Assembly (NCBI RefSeq): GCF_004137245.1
Contig: NZ_SDWS01000010.1
Span: 119,765 to 183,764, forward strand
From: Nocardioides glacieisoli
GTDB lineage: Bacteria > Actinomycetota > Actinomycetes > Propionibacteriales > Nocardioidaceae
DNA: 64,000 bases
Direction of reading: 5' to 3'
Each line of letters begins with the position of its first letter. The first letter of the stretch is position 1. Of the stretch, positions 27,964 to 36,995 are shown piece by piece. The notes under the pieces are model-generated. The model ran no database searches and was not told where the DNA came from. It saw nothing but the letters and a program-made list of their open reading frames with translations. Position numbers and translations under genes: made by a program.

Positions 27964-28983
27964 TCAGTACGGGGACGACATGGTGGCGGGCGACCCCGGC
28001 AGTGGACCACCGGGCACGCGCTCGCAGGAGCCAGTCGCGGCGGAGCATCGCACCAGCCTCGACGACGGCATGCCCGAGTAGTCGTCGAAGGACCACAGGA
28101 CCACGGCGTCGGGCGACTCCCAGCCGACGATGCGGAGCTCCCTCACGTCGCTCGGCGTGGTGAGACGCACGGATGCCCCGTCCAACCGCCTCACCCAGTA
28201 CTCGTTCCCGTCCGGGCCGTAGTCCGTGTAGGCGTAGGCGCTGCCGTCGGCCGACCAGAGCCCGGACCACGAGACCGTGAAGCGACCCACCTGGTCGAAG
28301 CCCCCGTTGCGGCCGACCGTGCCGTACACACTCGCTTCGGACTTCGAGCGCCACACCGTGGTGCCACCCGGCCAGCCGTCGAGGTCGACGCCGTTCCCGA
28401 CCTGCGGCCCACCGAAGCGGACCGGTCGTCCTCGCGGCGACAGGACCTTCACACCGGCTGAACCCTGGCTGAGGACCAGGCGTCCCCGGTTGCTGAGGGT
28501 CCGCAGCCAGATGCCGTTGTCCCCGTCCTCCTGGGCGACCGACCGTCGGTCACGGAAGAGGTTCGCGACACCCTGCCTCTCGACGTCGTACAGGACGACG
28601 CGGTAGCGCTGGACACGCCGGTACGCCTCGGTCCTCGGGGCACGTACCTCCGCCCAGGCGAGCCAACGCCCGTCGGCCGAGACGAGCGGCTGCGACCCGC
28701 GGGTGCGCATCGGGAGCTGCTCGAGCGTGCCGCCCTCGACCACGAACCACGTCGCCGGCCCTCCGGTGCTCCGACCCCCGTCGGCGGCGACCACGGTGGT
28801 GCCGCCGCGGGACACGATGTCGCTGCGTCCGGTCGCGATGACGGCCCCACCCACGTGCAGCTGACCACCCTGCCACCACGGCAGCGTCGTGGGGGCACCC
28901 ATCGGGAGCTCGTCGTAGGTCGGCGGCACGGGAACGGACACAGACACGAGACCGAGGACCAGCGCGACCATCTGAGTCAGCAT
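27964..28983 (-). CDS. Secreted beta-propeller-like protein of unknown function
   Basis: This 339-aa protein has an N-terminal hydrophobic signal segment (about residues 1-20). Repeated strand motifs of the TolB/WD40-like kind follow (PLVSADGRWLAWAEV, SGLWSADGSAYAYTDYG), consistent with a beta propeller. Two Cys (RCSAATGSC) near the C-terminus may form a disulfide. It converges on fhs with 10 nt between stops and lies 63 nt from mttB on the same strand as mttB. No catalytic motif is recognised and there is no evidence that it belongs to the betaine pathway. Confidence 0.6.
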   Translation of the reverse strand: MLTQMVALVLGLVSVSVPVPPTYDELPMGAPTTLPWWQGGQLHVGGAVIATGRSDIVSRGGTTVVAADGGRSTGGPATWFVVEGGTLEQLPMRTRGSQPLVSADGRWLAWAEVRAPRTEAYRRVQRYRVVLYDVERQGVANLFRDRRSVAQEDGDNGIWLRTLSNRGRLVLSQGSAGVKVLSPRGRPVRFGGPQVGNGVDLDGWPGGTTVWRSKSEASVYGTVGRNGGFDQVGRFTVSWSGLWSADGSAYAYTDYGPDGNEYWVRRLDGASVRLTTPSDVRELRIVGWESPDAVVLWSFDDYSGMPSSRLVRCSAATGSCERVPGGPLPGSPATMSSPY

Positions 28984-29046
28984 TCGCGCAGGCTACTGCG
29001 ATCTCCGGCTGGCCACGGGCACTTCCCGACCACGACCTCCGCAGGC

Positions 29047-30486
29047 TCAGTCGCCGAGCTCCGCGCGGCGCCGGATGACGTAGTCCTGCAGCTCGTCGCG
29101 GACCGCGTCGTCGAGCGCCGGCTGCTCGTACTCCTCCAAGGTCTTCTGGTAGGCCACGGTGGCGCGCGCGTTGGCGTCGTTGCCGCCGTTGCGCATCCAC
29201 CGCTCGTAGTTCTCCGACGACGACAGGAGCGGACGGTAGAAGCAGGTGCGGAAGCGCTCCATCGTGTGCATCGCGCCGAGGAAGTGCCCGCCGTGGCCGA
29301 CCTCCTGGTGCGCGTCGAAGGCCATCGACGCCTCGTCGATCTCCAGCGGCGTGAACTCGTGGCGCAGCATCTGCAGCAGCTCGATGTCGACGATGAACTT
29401 CTCGTAGCCGGCGACCAGCCCGCCCTCGAGCCAACCGGCCGAGTGCATCACCCAGTTGGCACCGGCGAGGAAGGTCGGCATGAGCGTCATCAGCGCCTCG
29501 TAGCCCGCCTGCGCGTCCGCGACCTGCGAGGAGGTGAGGCCGCCGCCGGTGCGGAACGGCAGGCCGAAGTGGCGCGCGATCTGGCCGGTGCAGAGCAGGC
29601 CCATGCCGGACTCGGGGGTGCCGAACGTCGGCGAGCCCGACTGCATGTCGATGTTGGAGAGGAAGGACCCGAAGATCACCGGGGTGCCCGGCCGGATCAG
29701 CTGCGAGAGCGCGATGCCCGACAGCGCCTCCACGATCTGCTGCACCAGTGCGGCCGGGATCGTCACCGGCGACATCGCGCCCATCAGGATGAACGGGGTG
29801 AGCACCACGGGCTGGCCCGCGCCGGAGTACTCGAACTGCGCCTCGAGCATCCGGTCGTCCCAGCGCAGCGGCGAGTTGCAGTTGATCAGCGAGATCGTGG
29901 CAGGCGTCTGCTCGATCGCCTCGCGCGAGCCGAACAGGATCGAGGTCATCGCGATGGTGTCCGCGGCATTGACGCCCGAGACCACGTTGCCCATGTAGAC
30001 CTTGTCGGTCAGGGTCTGCAGCGCGTAGGTCATGTCGAGGTGGCGGCTGTCGAGCGGGGTGTCGTTGGGCTCGCAGATCACGCCGCCGGCGGAGTCGAGC
30101 GCCGAGTAGGACTGCGCGAGCTTGGTGAAGTTGCGGAAGTCGTCCATCGTCGCGTCGCGGCGTACGTCGCCCTGCCGCACGAACGGCGGTCCGTAGACCG
30201 CACCGAAGGCCATCGAGTCGCCGCCGATGTGGATGTTGTGCTCGGGGTTGCGCGCCTGCACGTCGAACTCCCGTGGCGCCTTCGCGACCTGCTCGAGCAC
30301 GAAGTCGGGGTCGAGGAAGACGGTGTTGCCCTCCACCCGCTGGCCCGCCTTGCGGAAGAGCTCGAGGGCGCGGTCGTCCATGAACTCCACGCCGAGCTCG
30401 GTCATCAGCCGTCGCCAGCCCCGGTCGAGGGTGGCCATGGCCTCCTCGGACAGCACCTCGTAACGCGGCATCGTGTTGCGGAACAC
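29047..30486 (-). CDS. MttB-superfamily methyltransferase, non-pyrrolysine, probable glycine betaine methyltransferase
   Basis: This 479-aa protein of the trimethylamine methyltransferase (MttB) family has FRNTMPRYEVLSEEAMATLD at its N-terminus, IHIGGDSMAFGAVYGPPF, LINCNSPLRWDDRMLEA and SHQ-like HQEVGHGGHFLGAMHTMERF. There is no in-frame TAG, so this is the pyrrolysine-free branch, whose characterised members use glycine betaine, proline betaine, carnitine or gamma-butyrobetaine. GTG at 30486 was chosen for the AAGGAGG site 6 nt before it; a longer frame would include the operator. It should transfer a methyl group from a quaternary amine to Co(I) of the corrinoid protein at 31403. The neighbouring betaine genes favour glycine betaine. 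Confidence 0.85.
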   Translation of the reverse strand: MFRNTMPRYEVLSEEAMATLDRGWRRLMTELGVEFMDDRALELFRKAGQRVEGNTVFLDPDFVLEQVAKAPREFDVQARNPEHNIHIGGDSMAFGAVYGPPFVRQGDVRRDATMDDFRNFTKLAQSYSALDSAGGVICEPNDTPLDSRHLDMTYALQTLTDKVYMGNVVSGVNAADTIAMTSILFGSREAIEQTPATISLINCNSPLRWDDRMLEAQFEYSGAGQPVVLTPFILMGAMSPVTIPAALVQQIVEALSGIALSQLIRPGTPVIFGSFLSNIDMQSGSPTFGTPESGMGLLCTGQIARHFGLPFRTGGGLTSSQVADAQAGYEALMTLMPTFLAGANWVMHSAGWLEGGLVAGYEKFIVDIELLQMLRHEFTPLEIDEASMAFDAHQEVGHGGHFLGAMHTMERFRTCFYRPLLSSSENYERWMRNGGNDANARATVAYQKTLEEYEQPALDDAVRDELQDYVIRRRAELGD

Positions 30487-30526
30487 GGGATCCTCCTTGA
30501 CCTCGACTCGGCGGGCTCTTAGCCTC

Positions 30527-30554
30527 ATGATGTGGAACCAAGGTTCCACATCAT
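30527..30554. promoter_or_regulatory. Perfect 28-bp palindrome between mttB and iclR2
   Basis: Thirteen-base arms ATGATGTGGAACC (30527-30539) and GGTTCCACATCAT (30542-30554) flank an AA centre. A further GGAACC at 30555-30560 gives an overlapping GGTTCC-N7-GGAACC repeat. It lies in the 116-nt space between the divergent mttB and iclR genes. TGGAAC/GTTCCA half-sites are common for IclR proteins, so the neighbouring regulator is the likely binder. The motif differs from the GTTGCG palindromes of the rest of the island. Confidence 0.8.
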
Positions 30555-30602
30555 GGAACCAGAGGGAACCCCCTCCCCGCACGAACCGCTGAGGAGCCCG
30601 CC

Positions 30603-31402
30603 GTGAGCGAGACCGCCACCGGCACGCGCGCGCTGGACCGCGCCGCGGACCTGGTCGCCGCGGTGGTGCACGCCGACGAACCGATGACGTTCGCCGACCT
30701 CCAGGACGCGAGCGGACTGGCGAAGTCGACGACCTCGCGGATGCTCACCGCGCTGGAGCGCTCCGGGCTGCTCGAGCGCGACGCTGCCGGGTCCTACGTC
30801 GCGGGCCGGCTCTTCTGGCTCTACGCCGCGCGCCACGACCCGTGGGAGGAGCTCGTCCGGCTCGCCCGGCCCGTGATGGAGCAGATCGGCGAGACCACCG
30901 GCGAGACCGTGCACCTGAGCATCGCCCGCGGCGACCGCGTCGTGCAGGTCGCACAGGTCGACTCCACCTACCTGCTCGGCACCCGCGACTGGACCGAGGT
31001 CGACGTCCCGGCCCACACCTCCGCCCTCGGCAAGGTCTTCCTCGCGTGGGACGCGCTCGACCTCCCGCCCGGCGACCTGGAGCGGCGCACCCCCGCCACC
31101 ATGGCCGATCGCGCCGACCTGCGTCGCGACGGCGTACGCATCCGTGAGCGCGGGTGGGCACTGACCTGCGACGAGCTCGAGCTCGGGCTCACCGGCGTCG
31201 CCGTCCCCGTGCTCGGTGTCCGTGGCGACGTCATCGCCGCACTCGGGATCTCGGGGCCGACACCACGCCTGGAGGGGCGGCTCGACGAGCTCGGTCGTCA
31301 CCTGCTCGACCAGTCCACCGCGCTGTCGTCACTGCTGCGCGGCTCGCACGCCGCACCACCCCGTCCAGCCCATCGCTCCACACGCACCGAGGAGGTGGTC
31401 GC

Positions 31403-31406
<4 letters not shown>
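30603..31406 (+). CDS. IclR family regulator of the methyltransferase operon
   Basis: This 267-aa IclR protein has a winged helix at about residues 10-75 (FADLQDASGLAKSTTSRMLTAL) and an effector domain (VPAHTSALGKVFLAWD, RERGWALTCDELELGLTGVA). The GTG start follows GAGGAG. Its stop overlaps the start of the corrinoid protein gene by 4 nt, so regulator and methyltransferase components share one message, while mttB is divergent across the 28-bp palindrome. It probably senses betaine or a related quaternary amine (inference). Confidence 0.9.
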
Positions 31407-32067
<661 letters not shown>

Positions 32068-32068
<1 letters not shown>

Positions 32069-32952
32069 TGGTTGCCGAGCCCCTCCGGACCGTCCTCCGC
32101 TCGGCCACGCGCGAGCACGTCATCGGCCACGACACCCGCTTCACCCTCATCGGCGAGCGGATCAACCCCACGGGCCGCCGGATCTTCCAGGAGCAGCTGC
32201 GCGCCGGCGACTTCTCCGCGATCGAGCGAGACGTCAAGTCACAGGTCGAGGGCGGCGCCGACGTCCTCGACATCAACATGGGCGTCCCCCTGACCGACGA
32301 GCCCGAGCTGCTCGCCAAGGCGATCACGATGGTCCAGGGGCTCACCGACCTGCCCATCTGCATCGACTCCTCGGTCGTCGAGGCGCTCGAGGCCGGGCTC
32401 GCGGTCTACCAGGGCCGTGCCCTGGTGAACTCCATCACCGCCGAGGACGACCGGATGGCGGCGATCCTCCCGCTCGTCAAGAAGTACGACGCCGCGATCA
32501 TCGCGCTCCCGAACGACCACGACGAGATCCCGATGGAGGCCGACAAGCGCGTCGACCTCACCGCCAAGATCATCCGCGTCGCCACCGAGGAGTACGGCAT
32601 CGCCCAGGCCGACATCGTCATCGACCCGCTGGCCATGCCGATCGGGGCCGACACGGGCACGACCCTGGTGACGTTCGAGGTGATGAGGCGCATCCGCGAC
32701 GAGTTCGGGGTCAACATGACCTGTGGCGCGTCCAACGTCTCGTTCGGCATGCCCGGTCGGCACACCCTCAACGGCAGCTGGCTGCCGATGGCGATGACCT
32801 CCGGCCTCACCAGCGCGATCATGGACACCCGCACCCCCCACGTCGTGGAGGCGGTCAAGGCCGCCGACGTGTTCCTCGGCCACGACGACTGGGGCATGGC
32901 CTGGATCAGCGCGCACCGGGCCAAGCAGGCAGCGGAGGCGGCAGCAGGGTGA
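32068..32952 (+). CDS. Methyltetrahydrofolate:corrinoid methyltransferase (MtgA/AcsE type)
   Basis: This 294-aa pterin-binding TIM barrel begins FTLIGERINPTGRR and continues with GGADVLDINMGVPLTDE, PICIDSS, ITAEDDR and NMTCGASNVSFGMPGRHTLN. These are the conserved loops that bind methyl-THF in AcsE, MtgA and the MetH folate module. Here the reaction probably runs from methyl-corrinoid to THF, producing 5-methyl-THF. The ATG overlaps the preceding TGA by one base. Confidence 0.93.
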
Positions 32953-34937
32953 ACGACACCCCGGACGCCCCGGACTTCTCGCTCGCCGACGTCGCGCGGG
33001 AGGGCCTGATCGAGAGGCCGGGCGTCGACCCGGCCGTGCACGACGGCACGGGTCGCGTCGACCTGTCCTTCACCGTGCACACCCTCGCCGAGGACGGCGT
33101 GGCCCAGCCGCCGGCACAGCGCGGCGTACGCGTCCCGCCGGGCGTGACGGTGTTCGACGCCGCGTCGTGGAACGGCATCGCGATCGACTCCACCTGTGGC
33201 GGCCACGGCACCTGCCACAAGTGCAAGGTGCAGATCACCTCCGGTGCGGAGGTCCCGGTCACCCGGCACGACCAGCGCACGTTCACCGCGGGCCAGCTCG
33301 CCGAGGGCTGGCGGCTGGGCTGCCTCGTCCACGCCACCCGCGACCTCAGTGTCGAGGTGCCGCCGCTGACCACCCGGCCCAAGGCGGCCACCGTCGGCAT
33401 CGGCCGACAGGTCATCCTGCGACCCGCCCTGCAGAAGAGGTACGTCGAGCTCGACGAGGCCACGCTCTCCGACCAGCGCACCGACCTGGTCCGGCTGACC
33501 GACGCGATCGACGACCTCGAGCTGACCGCCGACCTGCACGTGCTCCGCCGCCTCTCGACCGTGCTGCGTCAGGCCGACTTCAAGGTCACGGCCGTGATCG
33601 TCGACGAGGACCTGATCGACGTCGAGCCAGGCGACACCACGGCCGAGCGCTACGCCATCGCCTTCGACCTCGGCACCACCACGGTGGTCGGCACCCTGCT
33701 CGACGTCGGCACCGGCACGCCGATGGCCGTGACCTCCATGCTCAACGCGCAGCAGCCCTTCGGCGGCGACGTCATCACCCGCATCAGCGCCACGATGATG
33801 GACCCCGACGCCCTCGGCCGGCTGCAGCAGGCGGCCGGGAGCACGCTCGCCTCCCTCGCCGCCCAGGTCTGCCGCGAGGCCGGGGTCGACCCCAGGCACG
33901 TCTACGAGGTGGCGGTCGCCGGCAACGCGACGATGACCGCACTCGCCCTCGGCATCGACCCCGAGCCGCTCGGCGTCGCGCCCTTCGTGATGTCGTCGTC
34001 GCAGCCGCCGACGGTCCTCGCCGCCGACATCGGGCTCGACCTGCACCCGCGCGCCCGCGCGTACTTCTTCCCGGCCCTCGGCGCATACGTCGGCGGCGAC
34101 ATCGTCGCCGGCATGCTCGCCACCGGGATGGACCGCGACAAGCGCACCCGGCTCTTCATCGACGTCGGCACCAACTGCGAGATCGTGCTCAGCGACGGCG
34201 AGACGATCCTGTCGACCGCCGCGCCCGCCGGTCCGGCGTTCGAGGGCGGGGCCATCCGCTGCGGCATGCGCGCCGCCGACGGAGCCATCGAGGTCATCAA
34301 GCTCGACGCCCATGCAGCGGGCGACGACCCCGCGGTCACCCTCGGGGTGATCGGCGACGTCGAGGCGAAGGGCCTCTGCGGGTCCGGCCTGGTCGACGCC
34401 GTGGCGGAGCTGGTGCGCGTCAGGCTGCTCGACTCGACCGGTCGCCTGGTGCCCGACGAGGACGCCAAGGAGATCGCTCCGGCCCTCGCGGACCGGCTCA
34501 CACGGATCGGCGAGGAACGGATCTTCGTCCTCCACCGCCCCACCCCCGACAGCGAGCCGGCCGAGACCGTCTACCTCTCGCAGCGCGACGTCCGCGAGCT
34601 CCAGTTCGCGAAGGCGGCGATCTCCACGGGCTGGTCGCTGCTGCTCGAGCAGCTCGGCCTCGAGCACCGCGACGTGCAGCAGGTCCTGCTGGCCGGCTCG
34701 TTCGGCAGCTACCTCTCCCCCGCCTCCGCGGTGCGGATCGGACTGGTCCCCCAGCTTCCGGTGCTGCGCATCGTCGCGGCCGGCAACGTCGCCGGCGAAG
34801 GGGCCAAGATGGCCCTGCTGTCGGTGCGCGAGCGGGCCGGTGCGCTGGCGCTGCTCGAGGAGGTGACCTATGTCGAGCTCTCGGACCGCCCCGACTTCAA
34901 CGACGCCTTCGTCGAGCAGCTCTCGTTCCACAGCTGA
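32949..34937 (+). CDS. ASKHA corrinoid reductive activator with N-terminal [2Fe-2S] domain (DUF4445)
   Basis: This 662-aa protein has an N-terminal ferredoxin domain with STCGGHGTCHKCKVQ and a fourth Cys in GWRLGCLVH (a plant-type [2Fe-2S] pattern). A middle domain and an ASKHA ATPase-like domain follow (AIAFDLGTTTVVGTLLD, LFIDVGTNCEIVLSDG, GLCGSGLVDAVAEL, LLAGSFGSYLSP). Such proteins reduce inactive Co(II) corrinoid to Co(I) with ATP. The [2Fe-2S] form resembles RACo and MtvA-cluster activators rather than RamA, which carries [4Fe-4S] clusters. GTG at 32949 overlaps the previous stop (GTGA). Confidence 0.93.
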   Translation: MNDTPDAPDFSLADVAREGLIERPGVDPAVHDGTGRVDLSFTVHTLAEDGVAQPPAQRGVRVPPGVTVFDAASWNGIAIDSTCGGHGTCHKCKVQITSGAEVPVTRHDQRTFTAGQLAEGWRLGCLVHATRDLSVEVPPLTTRPKAATVGIGRQVILRPALQKRYVELDEATLSDQRTDLVRLTDAIDDLELTADLHVLRRLSTVLRQADFKVTAVIVDEDLIDVEPGDTTAERYAIAFDLGTTTVVGTLLDVGTGTPMAVTSMLNAQQPFGGDVITRISATMMDPDALGRLQQAAGSTLASLAAQVCREAGVDPRHVYEVAVAGNATMTALALGIDPEPLGVAPFVMSSSQPPTVLAADIGLDLHPRARAYFFPALGAYVGGDIVAGMLATGMDRDKRTRLFIDVGTNCEIVLSDGETILSTAAPAGPAFEGGAIRCGMRAADGAIEVIKLDAHAAGDDPAVTLGVIGDVEAKGLCGSGLVDAVAELVRVRLLDSTGRLVPDEDAKEIAPALADRLTRIGEERIFVLHRPTPDSEPAETVYLSQRDVRELQFAKAAISTGWSLLLEQLGLEHRDVQQVLLAGSFGSYLSPASAVRIGLVPQLPVLRIVAAGNVAGEGAKMALLSVRERAGALALLEEVTYVELSDRPDFNDAFVEQLSFHS

Positions 34938-35538
34938 CCCAACCGCTCGCCGGGTCGCGCTGATCGCCTGCGGCGCGATCGCCCAGCCGGCCGCGGCCGT
35001 GGTCGACCGCAACGGCTGGCCGGTCGACGTACATCCCCTGCCGCCGCTGCTCCACAACCACCCGCAGCAGATCGCCGGCGAGGTGCGCACGCTCGCGGCG
35101 CGGCTGGCGCCGGCGTACGACACTGTCGTCATCGGCTACGCCGACTGCGGCACCTACGGCGCCCTCGACGAGGTGTGCCGCGACCTCGGCCTCGAGCGGC
35201 TGCCCGGCCTGCACTGCTACGACGTGTACGCCGGCCCGTCCCGCCTCGAGAGGTTCTTCGACGAGCAGCCCGGCACCTACCTGCTGACCGACTTCCTCGT
35301 GCGGTCGTTCGCCCGGACCGTGGTGCAGGAGATGGGGCTGGACCGCTACCCCGAGCTGCGCGACACCTACTTCGGCAACTACACCCGGGTCGTGTGGCTC
35401 GCCCAGCAGCCCGACGACGAGCTGCGCATGCTCGCGGAGGAGGCGGCGGCCCGGATCGGGCTCCCCCTCACCGTCGTCGACACCGGCGACCACGGCCTCG
35501 AGCAGGCCCTGGCGGCCCTCGTCGCTCCCGTTGTCTAG
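34870..35538 (+). CDS. DUF1638 protein, likely accessory to corrinoid methyltransferase
   Basis: This 222-aa protein has a conserved DUF1638 core beginning RRVALIACGAIAQPA, with Cys/His/Tyr motifs GYADCGTYGALD and LHCYDVYAGPSRLERFF that could bind a metal or cofactor. DUF1638 genes recur beside MttB, corrinoid and RamA-type genes; the function is not established. ATG at 34870 has a strong GAGGAGG site but overlaps the activator gene by 68 nt and adds a Ser/Thr-rich leader of about 26 residues. Its stop shares the four bases CTAG with the convergent metF-like stop. Confidence 0.75.
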   Translation: MSSSRTAPTSTTPSSSSSRSTADPTARRVALIACGAIAQPAAAVVDRNGWPVDVHPLPPLLHNHPQQIAGEVRTLAARLAPAYDTVVIGYADCGTYGALDEVCRDLGLERLPGLHCYDVYAGPSRLERFFDEQPGTYLLTDFLVRSFARTVVQEMGLDRYPELRDTYFGNYTRVVWLAQQPDDELRMLAEEAAARIGLPLTVVDTGDHGLEQALAALVAPVV

Positions 35539-36356
35539 ACGCCGCGCAGGCGGTCGAGCAGGTCGGTGCGCCAGGCCTCGGTCTCACCGATCTGGTTGAA
35601 GGTGAAGACGTGGAGGCCCTCGACGAGCGCCCCCTCCTCGCCGAGGGCGGGCGCGCACTTCTCGAGGAAGCTCTCGCCGGTGAAGCCGCCGGGAGCGGCG
35701 AGGCGGGCGAAGAGACCCTTGTTCTTGGCGAGGAACTTGGTGGACTCGCCGACGCCGATCCGGGTCGCCATGCCGAGCAGCTTGGTGCGCTCGACCGGGC
35801 CGGGCATGCCGAGGAGCACCGGCATCGTCACTCCGCGCCGGCGCAGCCGCCCCACCCAGTCACGTACGCCTGCGGGGTCGAAGGTCAGGTTGCTGACGAT
35901 GTGGGTGGCGTAGTGGCGCTTGTCCCACATCGACTGCACCGTGAGGTCGTCGTGGATCGTCGGGTGCGACTCGGGGTAGCCGGTGATGCCGACGTGGGAG
36001 AACGGCGAACCCAGTGCCTTGAGGTCCTCGAGCAGCGCCAGCGCGTCGGGGTAGTCGCCCGCGGCCTCGGCGTCGCCCCCGGGCACGAAGACGCTCGTGA
36101 TGCCCTTGCCGACGAGGCGCTCCACGATCTCGGTGAGCTCCGCGCGGCCGGTCACCATCCGCGCCGCGATGTGCGGGACCGCGGTGTAGCCGTGTCCGGC
36201 CAGCCGCTCCGTGAGGTCGAACGTCGCCTCGAGCCCCTTGGAGGGCGAGGCGGTGACCGTCACCGTGCGGTCGCGGGGCAGGTGCTCGAGCACCTTGTCC
36301 TCGGTGGTGGCCGTGGGAAGCACCTCGTAGCGGGCGTTCTCCAGCAGCCGGATCAT
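35535..36356 (-). CDS. MetF-like 5,10-methylenetetrahydrofolate reductase
   Basis: This is a MTHFR-family barrel of about 273 aa: ARYEVLPTATTEDKVLEHLP, VTVTASPSKGLEATFDLTERL, GHGYTAVPHIAARMV, GKGITSVFVPGGDAE and HVGITGYPESHP. It interconverts 5-methyl-THF and 5,10-methylene-THF. Behind a methyl-corrinoid:THF transferase it most likely oxidises methyl-THF so the methyl carbon joins the methylene pool. ATG at 36356 was chosen because homology begins there and an operator lies just upstream. No Shine-Dalgarno is visible, so starts further upstream, for example at 36383, remain possible. Confidence 0.8.
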   Translation of the reverse strand: MIRLLENARYEVLPTATTEDKVLEHLPRDRTVTVTASPSKGLEATFDLTERLAGHGYTAVPHIAARMVTGRAELTEIVERLVGKGITSVFVPGGDAEAAGDYPDALALLEDLKALGSPFSHVGITGYPESHPTIHDDLTVQSMWDKRHYATHIVSNLTFDPAGVRDWVGRLRRRGVTMPVLLGMPGPVERTKLLGMATRIGVGESTKFLAKNKGLFARLAAPGGFTGESFLEKCAPALGEEGALVEGLHVFTFNQIGETEAWRTDLLDRLRGV

Positions 36357-36374
36357 CGTGGCGGCGTGTCGCTT

Positions 36375-36410
36375 GTTGCGCATGAAGCAACTCATTTCGG
36401 GATGCGCACT
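36375..36410 (-). promoter_or_regulatory. Tandem 17-bp palindromes, metF-like promoter (site E)
   Basis: Proximal site 36375-36391 is GTTGCG-CATGA-AGCAAC (11 of 12). Distal site 36394-36410 is ATTTCG-GGATG-CGCACT (8 of 12), again offset by 19 bp. A -10-like TACGAT lies at 36422-36427 on the minus strand. This puts the MetF-like gene under the same control as choline oxidation and DMGDH, not under the mttB palindrome. Confidence 0.6.
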
Positions 36411-36475
36411 GGGGTGGTCTGATCGTAGTGCGTCCCACGCCCGCGCGACAGCCATCGAGAGCGCCGGAAATGCAG

Positions 36476-36509
36476 CGAGGGGCGGCCACCTCTCGGTGGC
36501 CGCCCCTCG
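36476..36509 (-). terminator. Terminator of rplJL operon
   Basis: A perfect 15-bp stem, CGAGGGGCGGCCACC (36476-36490) with GGTGGCCGCCCCTCG (36495-36509) and a TCTC loop, lies 20 nt past the rplL stop. It marks the border between the ribosomal genes and the betaine island. Confidence 0.85.
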
Positions 36510-36528
36510 GAGCGCGACTAGCGGATCG

Positions 36529-36918
36529 TCACTTGACGGTGACGGTGGCGCCGGCGGCCTCGAGGGCCTCCTTGGCCTTGTCCGCGGCAGCCTTGTCGAC
36601 GTTCTCGAGGATGGTCTTGGGCGCGGCCTCGACGAGGTCCTTGGCCTCCTTCAGGCCGAGGGAGGTCAGGGCGCGCACCTCCTTGATGACGTTGATCTTC
36701 TTCTCGCCGGCGGCCTCGAGGACGACCTCGAAGTCGGTCTTCTCCTCGGCGGCCTCGGCGCCAGCGGCACCACCGGCGGCCGGGGCGGCAGCCGCGGCGA
36801 CGGGGGCGGCGGCGGTCACGCCGAAGGTGTCCTCGAAGTTCTTCACGAACTCAGAGAGCTCGATCAGGGTCATCTCCTTGAAGGCGTCAAGGAGCTCGTC
36901 AGTGCTGAGCTTCGCCAT
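36529..36918 (-). CDS. rplL: 50S ribosomal protein L7/L12
   Basis: This 129-aa L7/L12 has an N-terminal dimerisation segment ([20 protein letters not shown]), an Ala/Gly-rich hinge and a C-terminal domain ([35 protein letters not shown]) that recruits translation factors. It follows rplJ by 77 nt in the usual rplJ-rplL order. Confidence 0.98.
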   Translation of the reverse strand: MAKLSTDELLDAFKEMTLIELSEFVKNFEDTFGVTAAAPVAAAAAPAAGGAAGAEAAEEKTDFEVVLEAAGEKKINVIKEVRALTSLGLKEAKDLVEAAPKTILENVDKAAADKAKEALEAAGATVTVK

Positions 36919-36995
36919 GGTGGCGTTTCCTTCCGTGTGTGGCGCGGTCGCGGTGTGCGACTGTGCCGGGTTTCAGGTGGTGTACGTCGGCCCGG

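Noticed and set aside
30487..30602. Possible cobalamin riboswitch before the methyltransferase genes
   Set aside because: The divergent gap is 116 nt and filled by the 28-bp palindrome. No B12-box-like sequence is seen and the space is too short.
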